Source: Bacteroidales bacterium
GTDB taxonomy: Bacteria > Bacteroidota > Bacteroidia > Bacteroidales > VadinHA17
Reading direction: 5' to 3'
Assembly (NCBI GenBank): GCA_020201035.1
Contig: JAIVHO010000035.1
Location: 1 to 64,000 of the forward strand
DNA length: 64,000 nucleotides
The notes below the pieces were generated by a model. The model was not told the origin of the DNA and did no database searches. It saw nothing but the letters and a program-made list of their open reading frames with translations. The translations under genes were made by a program, and so were the position numbers. Shown here piece after piece: positions 36,256 through 45,273 of this stretch. Every line of letters begins with the position of its first letter. Within the stretch, counting starts at the first letter, position 1.

Positions 36256-37812
36256 TTATTGCACCGGAATAAAAAGCGGACCGTCAGGGCCAAGGGGTAA
36301 ACCTATCATCATCCATGCAACCAGCAGCAATAGCCACCCCACTGTAAGTACCACTGTATATGGAATCATAGCGGAGATAATGGTTCCTATTCCATACTTC
36401 TCATCATACTTCTGGGCAAAGGTTACAATAAGGGCAAAATAGCTCATCATTGGAGTAATGAGATTGGTAACCGAATCTCCTATCCTAAATGCAGCCTGGG
36501 TTAATCCCGGATGGTAGGGAGGATCTATCAGCATCAGCATAGGTATGAAAACCGGAGCCATTATTGCCCATTTGGCCGATGCGCTTCCCATAAACATATT
36601 GATAAATGCCGACAGCAATACGAAGGCCACTATCAGGTTAATACCAGTTAAACCTATTGATTGCAGTGTCTGAGCCCCTTTGATGGCAAAAATAATTCCC
36701 AGATTGCTGTAGTTAAAGAAATAGACAAATTGTGCAGCAAAGAATACAAGCACAATATATCCGCCCATTCCACTCATTGACTGTCCTATATATTTTGCCA
36801 CATCCTTATCACTCCTTATGCTTTTAACAATAATACCATATACCAGTCCGGGTATAAAGAACATAAGCAGAATGGCAATAATGATCCCGTTAAAGAACGG
36901 TGAATGCAATACCGAACCGGTATCAGGATCCCTGAAGATACCGTTAACCGGTATAATGGTCAGGGCAAGAAGTGCAAGGGTGAAAATAAGTGCAACCCCG
37001 GCCCATCTCAAACCCTTTTTTTCACCTGCAGTAAGTTGTACTATAGGCAGCTTTTCAGCATTCCCAAGGTACTTGCCCATACGGGGTTCTACAATTCTCT
37101 CTGTCACCCATGTGCCAATAATAACAACCAGGAAGCTGGATACAAACATGAAGTAATAATTTACTGCCGGGTTTACCACCATGTCAGGCATTATCATCTG
37201 GGCCGCCGACTGGGATATTCCGGCCAGGATAGGGTCAATGGAACCAATAAAAAAGTTTGCCCCAAATCCGCCGCTTACACCACAGAATGCTGCTGCAAGG
37301 CCGGCCATGGGATGACGTCCCAGTGCATGAAAGATCATTGCACCAAGGGGTATAAGTATTACATAACCTGCTTCAGATGCAAGGTGCGAAAGAATGCCGG
37401 CAAGCACAATCGCCCCCGTCACAAGTCTGGGAGGAGCACTCAGCACCAGTGAGCGTATCATGGTAGTGAATAGTCCCGACCCCTCTGCCACTCCTATTCC
37501 TATCATTACAACAAGAACATATCCCAGGGGTGGAAATTTCAGGAAATTATCTATAAGATTGGTATACATCCACCTTATGCCGTCGCCACTTAAAAGGTTT
37601 TTTGCTTCAATCGTGGTACCATCAACAGGATGTGGCGCCTGGGCTCCCAACGCATGACCAAGCCATGAGATCAGAACAACAATAACAGCAAGCAGGGCGA
37701 AAAGGGTTGCCGGATGGGGAAGCCTGTTCCCTATTATCTCAACATAATCCAGGGAACGGGCAAATATCCGACCCGCCACCTTCCGTAACTTCTTAAATAA
37801 AAACTTCATCAT
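36256..37812 (-). CDS. AbgT-family transporter
   Basis: The 518-residue integral membrane protein has about a dozen hydrophobic segments. It matches the AbgT family: GNRLPHPATLFALLAVIVVLISW near the start, LVVMIGIGVAEGSGLF, GFGANFFIGSIDPILAGISQSA, FVLLSAFINMFMGSASAKWAIMAPVFIPM, and LITPMMSYFALIVTFAQKY. Family members import p-aminobenzoyl-glutamate or export sulfonamide-type drugs, driven by protons. Substrate here is unknown. A 224-bp minisatellite lies in its upstream region. Confidence 0.9.
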   Translation of the reverse strand: MMKFLFKKLRKVAGRIFARSLDYVEIIGNRLPHPATLFALLAVIVVLISWLGHALGAQAPHPVDGTTIEAKNLLSGDGIRWMYTNLIDNFLKFPPLGYVLVVMIGIGVAEGSGLFTTMIRSLVLSAPPRLVTGAIVLAGILSHLASEAGYVILIPLGAMIFHALGRHPMAGLAAAFCGVSGGFGANFFIGSIDPILAGISQSAAQMIMPDMVVNPAVNYYFMFVSSFLVVIIGTWVTERIVEPRMGKYLGNAEKLPIVQLTAGEKKGLRWAGVALIFTLALLALTIIPVNGIFRDPDTGSVLHSPFFNGIIIAILLMFFIPGLVYGIIVKSIRSDKDVAKYIGQSMSGMGGYIVLVFFAAQFVYFFNYSNLGIIFAIKGAQTLQSIGLTGINLIVAFVLLSAFINMFMGSASAKWAIMAPVFIPMLMLIDPPYHPGLTQAAFRIGDSVTNLITPMMSYFALIVTFAQKYDEKYGIGTIISAMIPYTVVLTVGWLLLLVAWMMIGLPLGPDGPLFIPVQ

Positions 37813-38016
37813 ATCTATATTTTATTGTTCTTAAACATAGCTGCCCGGTCGTGCCGGAAATCCCCTTATCCCTTATCCACGCTTCACCGGAGAAATAATA
37901 ATGCCCTTCTCAGGAGCTGACAAATATATAATAATAGGTAAGAAAGAAACAGAGAAATCGCTCTGCGCCACTAAAAAGAAGGAATGATAACAGAGAGAGA
38001 AATGATAAAAGAGCGA

Positions 38017-38240
38017 GGATAAAACTCAGGGGGTAAAACTCAAAGGATAAGGCTCAAAGGATAAAACTCAGAGGGTAAAACTCAAAGGATAAAACTCAAA
38101 GGGTAAAACTCAGAGGATAAAGCTCAAAGGGTAAAACTCAGAGGATAAAGCTCAAAGGATAAAACTCAGGGGATAAAGCTCAGGGGATAAAGCTCAAAGG
38201 ATAAAACTCAGAGGATAAAGCTCAGGGGATAAAGCTCAAA
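38017..38240. repeat. Minisatellite of 16 units of 14 bp
   Basis: The consensus is GGRTAAARCTCARR, repeated head to tail 16 times, with a partial unit after 38240. Variation is limited to a few purine positions (GGAT/GGGT, AAAC/AAGC, CAAA/CAGA/CAGG). It lies in the 522-nt gap (37813-38334) between the AbgT gene start and the LuxE-like remnant. There are no spacers, so it is not a CRISPR array. The flanks show nothing else recognisable. Confidence 0.95.
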
Positions 38241-38334
38241 GGATAAAAGATAATGGATGTAAGGGACCAACACAGATGCTGACACCTCTTCAGGGGTAGA
38301 AAGCAGATGAAAACATTACATTGGCTGTCTGTTA

Positions 38335-39148
38335 TCATCCAACAAGCAAATTACACCCCCTTATATCACTGTTATCATACCGCCCGGTAATCTCAAACAG
38401 TCCGTCGCTGCGGCTGACTCAGCAGCTCGGTCATACCATACTCCGAAGCAATGGTTTTAACGTTAAATGCACGGCACAGAATGGAATGAACCTCATCGCG
38501 CACCATCTCCCTGCCATGTCCCTTCATCCCCCCGGTCTCCATAACGGTAACACCTGAAAGATCAGGCTGCTCCCTTTCTGCAAGGTCGAGAAGGGCATAG
38601 GTTACACCTAGCAGGATAACCTTTCTGCCTGCGCTCCTCTGTTTTTCCAGATCCCTCAGGAGCCGGGAATAGTCGTCAAGGTAAAACCCTCCGCCATAGT
38701 GTGACATGCTGATAAGGGATTTTACCATATATATCAGTGATGACCCTTCACGTTCAAGGTAGGAGGGCAGCAGGGCAAGTATAACAACCTCTGAGGGGTC
38801 GCCAAAAAAAAGCCTGAAGCCGCGGGTAAAACTCTTCCTGTAAATCGCAGGATCAGTTACCATGTGCCTGCTTATGTTCATTCCTGTAGTGCCGCTGCTG
38901 GTAAAGGTGACACCCTCCTTTTTATTGCCGGTTATTATATCATGATCCCTGAAAAACTCCACCGGCAGAAACGGGATATCCCTTACTGAAGAGACACGTC
39001 CGGGATCTTTCCCCAGGGCATCACAAAATTTCCTGTAGAGGGTATTGTGGTGATACTGAAGGGAGAAAATATCTTTTGCCAGGAAATCAAAATCGCTTTC
39101 TGAGGCAACGGAAAAGATTCTGTCCCGTAAGGTCATGCCGCTCATCAA
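38335..39148 (-). pseudogene. LuxE/PaaK-family acyl-protein synthetase-like enzyme, internal deletion
   Basis: The first frame (251 codons, 39148 to 38393) starts MMSGMTLRDRIF and shows the LuxE-like adenylating fold: FLPVEFFRDHDI, FTSSGTTGMNISRH, a phosphate-loop-type motif, and ASEYGMTELLSQ. It then ends in PQRRTV. In a different frame directly after TELLSQ, the family's C-terminal end is encoded (SDGLFEITGRYDNSDIRGCN, then LLVG and a stop at 38335). Complete relatives are about 325 residues, so about 55 residues are missing. The lost part would hold the end of the adenylation site. Frame +1 reading is clear from the sequence. Confidence 0.8.
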
Positions 39149-39693
39149 TCAAAATTTTCAGTTCCGTCAGGTTGAACCATCCACTCAAACTTCACCGAAG
39201 CCCATGCTCCCGTGGAACGATTTTCACTCTTCAGTTCAATTACCCTGAATTTGGCATAGTTACCCTCAGTAGTCCTGAAGATCCACACCTGATTCTCCTT
39301 TAACGGGCTGGCTGACAGCATCCATGAGGAGCTTGTGGCAACGGTAAGGTTATTATAGAAAGCTGAAGCCTCAGTCCCGCTATCAAACTCACCAGCAAAG
39401 CCAAAGGGTGCAACAAGGATAGGAGTTTCAAGGGAAATTCCGGTAATATCCTCTTCAGCATCTGTAATGGGATGAACAGAAATATCAGGGCGCGGCTGGC
39501 CATTGGTGGGAATTTTCTTTCCCAGGTCAAAAGAGAAGCCAAGGGCATAATAGCCGGCGGCATCCCCATAGAGGGTGCTCTCAATGGTATCAATGCCTGA
39601 AAAGCGATCCTCTTCCTCCTTTGAACACCGTGTCAACAGAACCAGAAAGAGTGCAATTAACACTGCAAAATATGTAAGCCTTCCTCTCCGCAT
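39145..39693 (-). CDS. HmuY-like lipoprotein
   Basis: The 182-residue protein has a lipoprotein signal (MRRGRLTYFAVLIALFLVLLTRC, C23). Its beta-rich body ends with NYAKFRVIELK and WASVKFEWMVQPDGTENFD, which resembles the C-terminal strands of the HmuY heme-binding family. The key heme histidines of HmuY cannot be placed, so heme binding is uncertain. The start overlaps nothing; the end overlaps the LuxE-like start by 4 nt, so the two were coupled. It lies 10 nt before pgk on the same strand, reading onward from pgk. Confidence 0.55.
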   Translation of the reverse strand: MRRGRLTYFAVLIALFLVLLTRCSKEEEDRFSGIDTIESTLYGDAAGYYALGFSFDLGKKIPTNGQPRPDISVHPITDAEEDITGISLETPILVAPFGFAGEFDSGTEASAFYNNLTVATSSSWMLSASPLKENQVWIFRTTEGNYAKFRVIELKSENRSTGAWASVKFEWMVQPDGTENFD

Positions 39694-39703
39694 CCTGCTT
39701 CAG

Positions 39704-40897
39704 CTATTTTCCCCTTATGGCAGCAATCCCGGGAAGAACCTTTCCCTCCATATACTCCAGCATAGCGCCTCCTCCGGTGGAGACATAACTCACCCGGTCG
39801 GCCAAACTGTTTTTGTTTATGGCAGCTACTGAATCACCTCCCCCTATAAGCGAAAAGGCACCTGCCGAGGTGGCATCAGCAATGGCATGTGCAACAGCTG
39901 TTGTTCCGGCGGCAAACTTATCCATCTCAAAGACGCCCATCGGTCCGTTCCACAGAATAGTCCTTGACGAGGCAATTACCTTTGAAAAGAGCTCAACACT
40001 CTCCTTACCGATATCAAGACCCATCCAGCCGTCAGGAACCTCTCCTGCTGCCGACAATGAGGTCTCTGCATCGGCATCAAACCTGTCGCCGTTTATGCTG
40101 TCAACGGGAAGGTACAGATTAACACCCTTCCCGGCAGCCTTATCAATTAGTTCAAGAGCCAGCGGCAGCTTATCCTCCTCACAAAGGGAGTTACCAATAT
40201 TACCGCCCCGTGCCTTGATAAATGTATAGGCCATGCCTCCGCCGATAATAAGATTATCGACCCGGTCAAGCAGATTATCAATTATAAGTATCTTGTCTGA
40301 AACCTTTGCTCCGCCCATAATGGCAGTAAAGGGCTTCTCGGGAGCCTCCATAACCTTGTCCATGTTCTTCAGCTCAGCATCAATAAGATACCCAAACATC
40401 TTCTCCTCCGGAAAAAACCGGGCTATCACGGTTGTTGAGGCATGTGCCCTGTGAGCTGTACCAAAAGCATCATTTACATAGACATCACACCCCTCAGCCA
40501 GAGCTTTTGCAAACGCTTCATCTCCCTTCTCCTCCTCTTTATGAAACCTCAGGTTCTCAAGAAGCAGTATCTCTCCTGCGGCCAGATTTTTTTTCTTCTG
40601 CAGTGCCTCCTCTCCGATACAATCACTGCTGAAAGCCACCTTGACCCCTGTGAGATCTCCCAGTACGGGAAGCAAGTGCCTCAGCGAAAACTTATCCTCC
40701 GGTCCGCTCTTCGGCCTGCCCAGATGTGACATCAGAACAGCCGATCCGCCATCATCCATTATCTTCTTTACAGTGGCGAGCGCTCCCCTGATCCTGGTAT
40801 CATCAGTCACCTCAAATGAGGAGTTTAGCGGCACGTTGAAATCCACCCTTACAATCGCTCTTTTACCCTTGAAACTGTACTCTTCAATTACCTTCAT
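39704..40897 (-). CDS. pgk: Phosphoglycerate kinase
   Basis: The 397-residue glycolytic enzyme interconverts 1,3-bisphosphoglycerate and ADP with 3-phosphoglycerate and ATP in the cytoplasm. Motifs: [84 protein letters not shown] and the C-terminal nucleotide site [10 protein letters not shown] and [14 protein letters not shown]. Length and order are normal. It is followed by the HmuY-like lipoprotein after 10 nt. Confidence 0.97.
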   Translation of the reverse strand: MKVIEEYSFKGKRAIVRVDFNVPLNSSFEVTDDTRIRGALATVKKIMDDGGSAVLMSHLGRPKSGPEDKFSLRHLLPVLGDLTGVKVAFSSDCIGEEALQKKKNLAAGEILLLENLRFHKEEEKGDEAFAKALAEGCDVYVNDAFGTAHRAHASTTVIARFFPEEKMFGYLIDAELKNMDKVMEAPEKPFTAIMGGAKVSDKILIIDNLLDRVDNLIIGGGMAYTFIKARGGNIGNSLCEEDKLPLALELIDKAAGKGVNLYLPVDSINGDRFDADAETSLSAAGEVPDGWMGLDIGKESVELFSKVIASSRTILWNGPMGVFEMDKFAAGTTAVAHAIADATSAGAFSLIGGGDSVAAINKNSLADRVSYVSTGGGAMLEYMEGKVLPGIAAIRGK

Positions 40898-41040
40898 GAT
40901 TTTATATATTATTTCCTTTAAAATGGTGCTTTCCGTTAATAAAACAACCGATCTGCCTTAATAGTTACATATAATAGTCCGCTATTGCTTATTCAACTTA
41001 CAAACTTACATTTTTTTGGCCATAAACTGAACAGATTTTC

Positions 41041-41048
41041 TATTTTTG
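41041..41048 (+). promoter_or_regulatory. TAnnTTTG -7 box upstream of the holB run
   Basis: TATTTTTG matches the Bacteroidota -7 consensus. A TTG at 41016-41018 stands 22 nt upstream, close to the -33 spacing. Transcription would pass through the small frame and repeat copy 2 into holB. Confidence 0.45.
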
Positions 41049-41064
41049 TAGGGATCCGGGCAAC

Positions 41065-41133
41065 ATGAAAAAAGTAGTTTGCATAGCACCATTAATGTTG
41101 ACAGAGAGTACTGAACTGCACCGTTCATGGTAA
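41065..41133 (+). CDS. 22-codon frame between promoter and repeat, possible leader or gene remnant
   Basis: An ATG 16 nt after the -7 box opens a frame starting MKKVVCIAPLML and closing with TAA. It is followed within 14 nt by repeat copy 2. It could be the start of a gene cut by the repeat, or chance. No Shine-Dalgarno sequence is seen. Confidence 0.2.
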   Translation: MKKVVCIAPLMLTESTELHRSW

Positions 41134-41146
41134 GTTCCTCCTGTCC

Positions 41147-41260
41147 AATAAATGGTATTATACCCCAGGGAAACCTCTGGACCCTTCTTTCCGGGGCAAG
41201 CCCCGGGGAATTTAACCACACCCTCTCGTCCGCCGAAGCGAAACGCGAAGGTGGATTAAA
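41147..41260 (+). repeat. Dispersed repeat, copy 2
   Basis: This 114-bp stretch is the second copy of the element at 23403-23490, extended by a 26-bp insert (AACCTCTGGACCCTTC and neighbours). It ends 11 nt before holB, so it makes up most of its leader. Confidence 0.85.
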
Positions 41261-41271
41261 AAAATAAAAGG

Positions 41272-42405
41272 ATGAAATTCAGCGAAGTAACAGGTCAGGA
41301 GAAGATAATTGAGAGACTGCGACAGGCAGTTACCAGTCAGCGCGTAAGTCATGCCCTGATGCTGGCAGGACCGGAAGGAAACGGCAAGCTGGCGCTGGCA
41401 CTCGCCTTTGCACAATTTGTCAGCTGTGAGAACCGGACCGATACCGACTCATGTGGCATCTGTCCGTCATGTTCAAAATATGAGAAGCTGATACACCCTG
41501 ACCTCCATTTTGTATACCCGGTATTCAAAAAGAGTAAGACAACAGACCCTGTAAGTGAACATTTCATTACCGAATGGCGTACCATGGTGCACAAAACACC
41601 CTGGTTCAGCCTGAGCCAGTGGCTGTCGCATATAGGCGTTGAGAATGAGCAGGGGCTGATCTATGCCTCCGAGGCAGCAGAGATAATAAAGAAGCTGAAT
41701 CTTAAGTCCTATGAATCAGACTATAAGATAATGATTATATGGCTGCCCGAAAAGATGCACAATGTGACAGCCAACAAGCTGCTTAAGATGATAGAGGAGC
41801 CTCCGGAAAAAACCATCTTCCTTCTTGTTTCCGAGGAGCCTGACCTTATACTTCCGACAATAATGTCGAGATGCCAGTTTATAAGGGTCCCTGCCATTGA
41901 AAGGGAAGCCCTTTCGGCAGCGCTATCAGCTAAATATGACCTGCCCTCCCTTAAGGCTGACACCATAGCCAGGAGCTCAAGAGGTAACTTCGTCAAAGCC
42001 ATGAACCTGGTTGAGCAGGATGATGAAAGAGTGAAAAATCTCTCCCGCTTTATCGGACTGATGAGGCTGGCATACATGAGGGATGTGGTGGCTCTGAGCG
42101 ACTGGGTGGAGGAGGTGGCAGGTGCCGGCAGGGAAGCGCAGAAGAGGTTTCTCAACTTTTCACTGCTGCAGATAAGGGAAAATCTGGTAATGAATATCAG
42201 CACAGGAATGCCTGATATATTGAATATGGCGCCGGATGAAGCAGAGTTTGCTGCAAAATTCAACAGGTTTATAACGCCTTCCAATGCACCGGATATTGCC
42301 GGAGAGCTGACCGCAGCCCACTATCACATATCGTCAAACGGCAACGCCAGAATTATCCTTTTTGATCTGGCCCTTAAGCTGGCCAGACTGCTCAGGGCCG
42401 TATGA
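41272..42405 (+). CDS. holB: DNA polymerase III delta' subunit
   Basis: The 377-residue AAA+ clamp-loader subunit has EVTGQEKIIERLRQAV, LMLAGPEGNGKLALALAFA, a zinc cluster C-x8-C-x2-C-x2-C (CENRTDTDSCGICPSC), the NVTANKLLKMIEEPPEKTIFLL sensor stretch and LPTIMSRCQF. The P-loop is degenerate (GPEGNGKLA), as expected for delta', which does not hydrolyse ATP in E. coli. It opens the long plus-strand run ending with ald. Closely related DnaX is excluded by length. Confidence 0.9.
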   Translation: MKFSEVTGQEKIIERLRQAVTSQRVSHALMLAGPEGNGKLALALAFAQFVSCENRTDTDSCGICPSCSKYEKLIHPDLHFVYPVFKKSKTTDPVSEHFITEWRTMVHKTPWFSLSQWLSHIGVENEQGLIYASEAAEIIKKLNLKSYESDYKIMIIWLPEKMHNVTANKLLKMIEEPPEKTIFLLVSEEPDLILPTIMSRCQFIRVPAIEREALSAALSAKYDLPSLKADTIARSSRGNFVKAMNLVEQDDERVKNLSRFIGLMRLAYMRDVVALSDWVEEVAGAGREAQKRFLNFSLLQIRENLVMNISTGMPDILNMAPDEAEFAAKFNRFITPSNAPDIAGELTAAHYHISSNGNARIILFDLALKLARLLRAV

Positions 42406-42522
42406 TTACTCCCTGCCACCTGTTGACTGTAAGCTAAATAATAACTAAGTTTGCAGACCTGAAACCGAAAGGGATCAATATAAACCCACCCTGCAGCGTA
42501 TGCCGGGTATAAAAGTAATGTG

Positions 42523-43665
42523 ATGATTAACGAAAGTGAAGAGTATACCGTAACAGGAACACCTGAAAACGGAGATACTGTAAAATACAGCCCGGGACAG
42601 TTTAAGCTCAATTCATACAACTGGCTTCATGATATCCCTTCAGCGGGCAGGGAGTGCGACATAATTGAAGTGCGCTTTAAAAACACAAGAAAAGGATTTT
42701 ACCGTAACGTAAATGACCTTCGACTTGATATAGGTGATATTGTAGCAGTTGAAGCATCTCCGGGTCATGATATTGGAAGGGTGTCCATGACCGGCAAACT
42801 GGTTGAGATCAGGATTAAGCAGACACGCAACATGCCGGCCGGGGAGGAGATACGTAAAGTTTACAGGAAAGCCAAGCCTGTTGATATGGAAAAATGGGAA
42901 GAGGCAATGGGGCTGGAGATACCCACGATGCTCAGATCACGAAAAATAGCCTCCGACCTGCGTCTCAACATGAAAATCGGTGATGTGGAGTACCAGGGCG
43001 ACAAAACAAAGGCTATCTTCTTCTATATCGCTGATGAGCGCGTCGATTTCAGGCAACTGATAAAAAGTATGGCGGAAGAGTTCAGGATAAGAATAGAAAT
43101 GAGGCAGATAGGTGCCCGTCAGGAGGCCGGCCGGATAGGCGGTATAGGATCATGCGGCAGGGAGCTGTGCTGTGCCTCTCACATAACAGGTTTTACATCC
43201 ATAACCACATCACATGCAAGATACCAGGACCTGTCGCTCAACCCCCAGAAGCTGGCCGGACAGTGTGGTAAGCTGAAATGTTGCCTAAGCTATGAATTTG
43301 ACAGCTATGTTGACCGCCAGAAACAGTTCCCTCCCAAGGAGAGAGCCCTTGAGCTTGCCGACGGAAGGGCATATTTCTTCAAGATGGAGATATACAAGGG
43401 AATCTACTGGTACTCATTTGACCAGCATTCTCCTGTGAATATTACAGCCGTTCCCGTTGAACGGGTGGCTGAGATTCAGAAACTGAATGCCCGCGGGGTG
43501 AAGCCGGAACGACTTATGGAAATGGATTTCACTCCTGCAGCAGTGAGTGAGTTTGAAAATGAAGTCGGGAAAGAGAGTATAACCCGGTTCGACCGTAAAA
43601 AGGGAACCAGCGGAAAAAAAAGGAACAAAAGACGGGGTGAAAGAAATGATAGGAGAAAACCGTAA
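42523..43665 (+). CDS. ricT: RicT/YaaT-like PSP1-domain protein
   Basis: The start is taken at ATG 42523 (a GTG lies one codon upstream). The roughly 380-residue protein contains the PSP1 domain: CDIIEVRFKNTRKGFY, then YQGDKTKAIFFYIADERVDFR, RIEMRQIGARQEAGRIGGIGSCGRELCC, and QCGKLKCCLSYE. The cysteine groups CGRELCC and CGKLKCC are those that hold iron-sulfur clusters in the B. subtilis Ric complex. The C-terminus is a basic low-complexity tail (KKGTSGKKRNKRRGERNDRR). In Bacteroidota this gene usually lies by gldH, as here. Confidence 0.85.
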   Translation: MINESEEYTVTGTPENGDTVKYSPGQFKLNSYNWLHDIPSAGRECDIIEVRFKNTRKGFYRNVNDLRLDIGDIVAVEASPGHDIGRVSMTGKLVEIRIKQTRNMPAGEEIRKVYRKAKPVDMEKWEEAMGLEIPTMLRSRKIASDLRLNMKIGDVEYQGDKTKAIFFYIADERVDFRQLIKSMAEEFRIRIEMRQIGARQEAGRIGGIGSCGRELCCASHITGFTSITTSHARYQDLSLNPQKLAGQCGKLKCCLSYEFDSYVDRQKQFPPKERALELADGRAYFFKMEIYKGIYWYSFDQHSPVNITAVPVERVAEIQKLNARGVKPERLMEMDFTPAAVSEFENEVGKESITRFDRKKGTSGKKRNKRRGERNDRRKP

Positions 43666-44131
43666 GTCAATAGCAGTAATGGCTGCTCTTATGACGATGG
43701 TCCTGATAAGCTCATCGTGCCGTAACAGGAACTACTACTCTGATTCAGTAATTATTCCCGACGCATCATGGAGGAGCGATAACTCCATCCTTTTCAATGC
43801 TCCGGTAGATGATACAACAACTACCTTTGATATAGGACTCACCATCCGTACAAATCCGGAATACCCCTTTCGTAACCTCTTTATCTTCTTCACCACCACA
43901 TCCCCCGGAGGTGTCTCTGTCAGGGATACTGTGGAATACCTGCTGAGTAATGAGAAAGGAGAACGCTTTGGTACAGGAGCAGGAGCAATTACAAGCCTCA
44001 ATGTACCTTTTAAGACAAATGTGGTCTTCCCCGATCAGGGGATCTACCGGTTCAGGATTGAACAGGGAATGAGAAGGGAAGAACTCACCGGGATAGTTGA
44101 CATAGGATTAAGTATAACAAAGCACGAGTAA
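43646..44131 (+). CDS. gldH: Gliding motility lipoprotein GldH
   Basis: The start chosen is ATG 43646, 20 nt inside the end of ricT (a GTG at 43637 is the alternative). A signal peptide ends in LISSSC, with lipid-modified Cys 25. The body (SDSVIIPDASWRSDNS, FDIGLTIRTNPEYPFRNLFIFFTTTSP, FRIEQGMRREELTGIVDIGLSI) matches GldH, a periplasmic lipoprotein needed for gliding in flavobacteria and conserved in non-gliding Bacteroidota. It accompanies porW and porX further along the same strand. Confidence 0.85.
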   Translation: MIGENRKSIAVMAALMTMVLISSSCRNRNYYSDSVIIPDASWRSDNSILFNAPVDDTTTTFDIGLTIRTNPEYPFRNLFIFFTTTSPGGVSVRDTVEYLLSNEKGERFGTGAGAITSLNVPFKTNVVFPDQGIYRFRIEQGMRREELTGIVDIGLSITKHE

Positions 44132-44143
44132 CACACCTGAAAA

Positions 44144-44854
44144 GTGGGAAAGAACAAACTGAAAAAATGGGCTGACATAGCCACTTTCAGACACGTAATT
44201 CAGCCCACCTTCGAGGAGGTATTCAAAAAGAATTATCACCTCAGAGGACAATGGAAAGATTCATTTTTTGAAAATAGAAACCCGCTCGTGGTTGAACTGG
44301 GTTGCGGAAAGGGTGAATATACGATTAACCTGGCACGCAGGTATCCCGACAAAAACTTTATCGGTATTGACATCAAGGGAGCCAGACTGTGGAAAGGAGC
44401 ACGTGAGGCTGAATTTGATAACCTCCCCAATGTGGCATTTATAAGAACACGTATCGAATTTATAAGTTCTTTTTTCGACAGGGATGAGGTGGATGAAATA
44501 TGGATCACATTCCCCGATCCACAGCTTAAAAGGCAGAGAATAAAAAAGAGACTGACAGGATCTCTCTTTCTGAATAACTACAGAACATTTCTGAGGCCGG
44601 AAGGAGTGATACACCTAAAGACAGATTCTGAGAAGCTATACAGCTATACAGGGAAGCTGATTGAACGCAATAACCTCGAACTGGTAAAGTCAGATCCCGA
44701 TATACACTCCGCCAGTGAGAAGGATGATATCCTCTCAATAATTACCCACTACGAAAATATCTTCCTTAAAGAGGGCAAAAAAATTACCTATACAGCATTC
44801 CGTATCCATAATGGAAAAGAGATCATCGAACCGGAACAGGAAGGAGAAGAGTGA
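44144..44854 (+). CDS. trmB: tRNA (guanine-N7)-methyltransferase
   Basis: The 236-residue enzyme methylates G46 in the variable loop of tRNAs using S-adenosylmethionine. Motifs: VVELGCGKGEYTINLARRYPDKNFIGIDIKGARLW (SAM site), VDEIWITFPDPQLKRQRIKKRLT (catalytic and family motif) and LRPEGVIHLKTD. It uses a GTG start (44144). It ends inside the following gene by 44 nt, so the two are coupled. Confidence 0.95.
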   Translation: MGKNKLKKWADIATFRHVIQPTFEEVFKKNYHLRGQWKDSFFENRNPLVVELGCGKGEYTINLARRYPDKNFIGIDIKGARLWKGAREAEFDNLPNVAFIRTRIEFISSFFDRDEVDEIWITFPDPQLKRQRIKKRLTGSLFLNNYRTFLRPEGVIHLKTDSEKLYSYTGKLIERNNLELVKSDPDIHSASEKDDILSIITHYENIFLKEGKKITYTAFRIHNGKEIIEPEQEGEE

Positions 44855-45191
44855 CTTCTTCGAACGGGTATACAGGGTGGCTGCCATGATACCTTTCGGC
44901 AGGGTTACATCATACGGTGCAATAGCGAAATACCTCGGAGCAGGGCGGTCATCCAGAATGGTGGGATGGGCAATGAATAACAGCCACAGGGCATTCGCAG
45001 CCGGAGAAAAGGAAACCATCTTTATTCCGGCACACAGGGTGGTCAACAGAAATGGTATACTGACCGGGAAACACCATTTCGGCAACAGTACCACCATGCA
45101 ACAACTGCTTGAAAATGAAGGTGCCATTATCGAGAACGACCGTATACTCAATTTCAGCGAGATCTTCTGGAACCCCTCAAAGGAACTCTGA
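44811..45191 (+). CDS. Alkyltransferase-like protein, MGMT fold without the active cysteine
   Basis: The 126-residue protein shows the DNA-binding domain of the O6-alkylguanine transferase family: IPFGRVTSYGAIAKYLGAGRSSRMVGWAMN, the RMVGWAMN helix and the active-site region IFIPAHRVVNRNG. Real MGMT proteins read PCHRV there, so cysteine is replaced by alanine (A74). That makes it an alkyltransferase-like (ATL) protein, which binds alkylated guanine and recruits nucleotide-excision repair instead of transferring the alkyl group. The start overlaps trmB by 44 nt; a later internal start is possible. Confidence 0.85.
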   Translation: MEKRSSNRNRKEKSDFFERVYRVAAMIPFGRVTSYGAIAKYLGAGRSSRMVGWAMNNSHRAFAAGEKETIFIPAHRVVNRNGILTGKHHFGNSTTMQQLLENEGAIIENDRILNFSEIFWNPSKEL

Positions 45192-45273
45192 AAACAATTT
45201 GCCTTTTCTTAAAATATTTTCTTATTTTGTTGCGTTAATTTAATTTAAATAAAAAGAAGCATTACATAATATC

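Noticed and set aside
38017-38240. CRISPR-like array
   Set aside because: The 14-bp units follow each other directly with no spacers, and no cas gene is present.
41006-41221. 71-codon minus-strand frame starting MWLNSPGLA
   Set aside because: It is the reverse reading of the repeat and the holB promoter region and has no family features.
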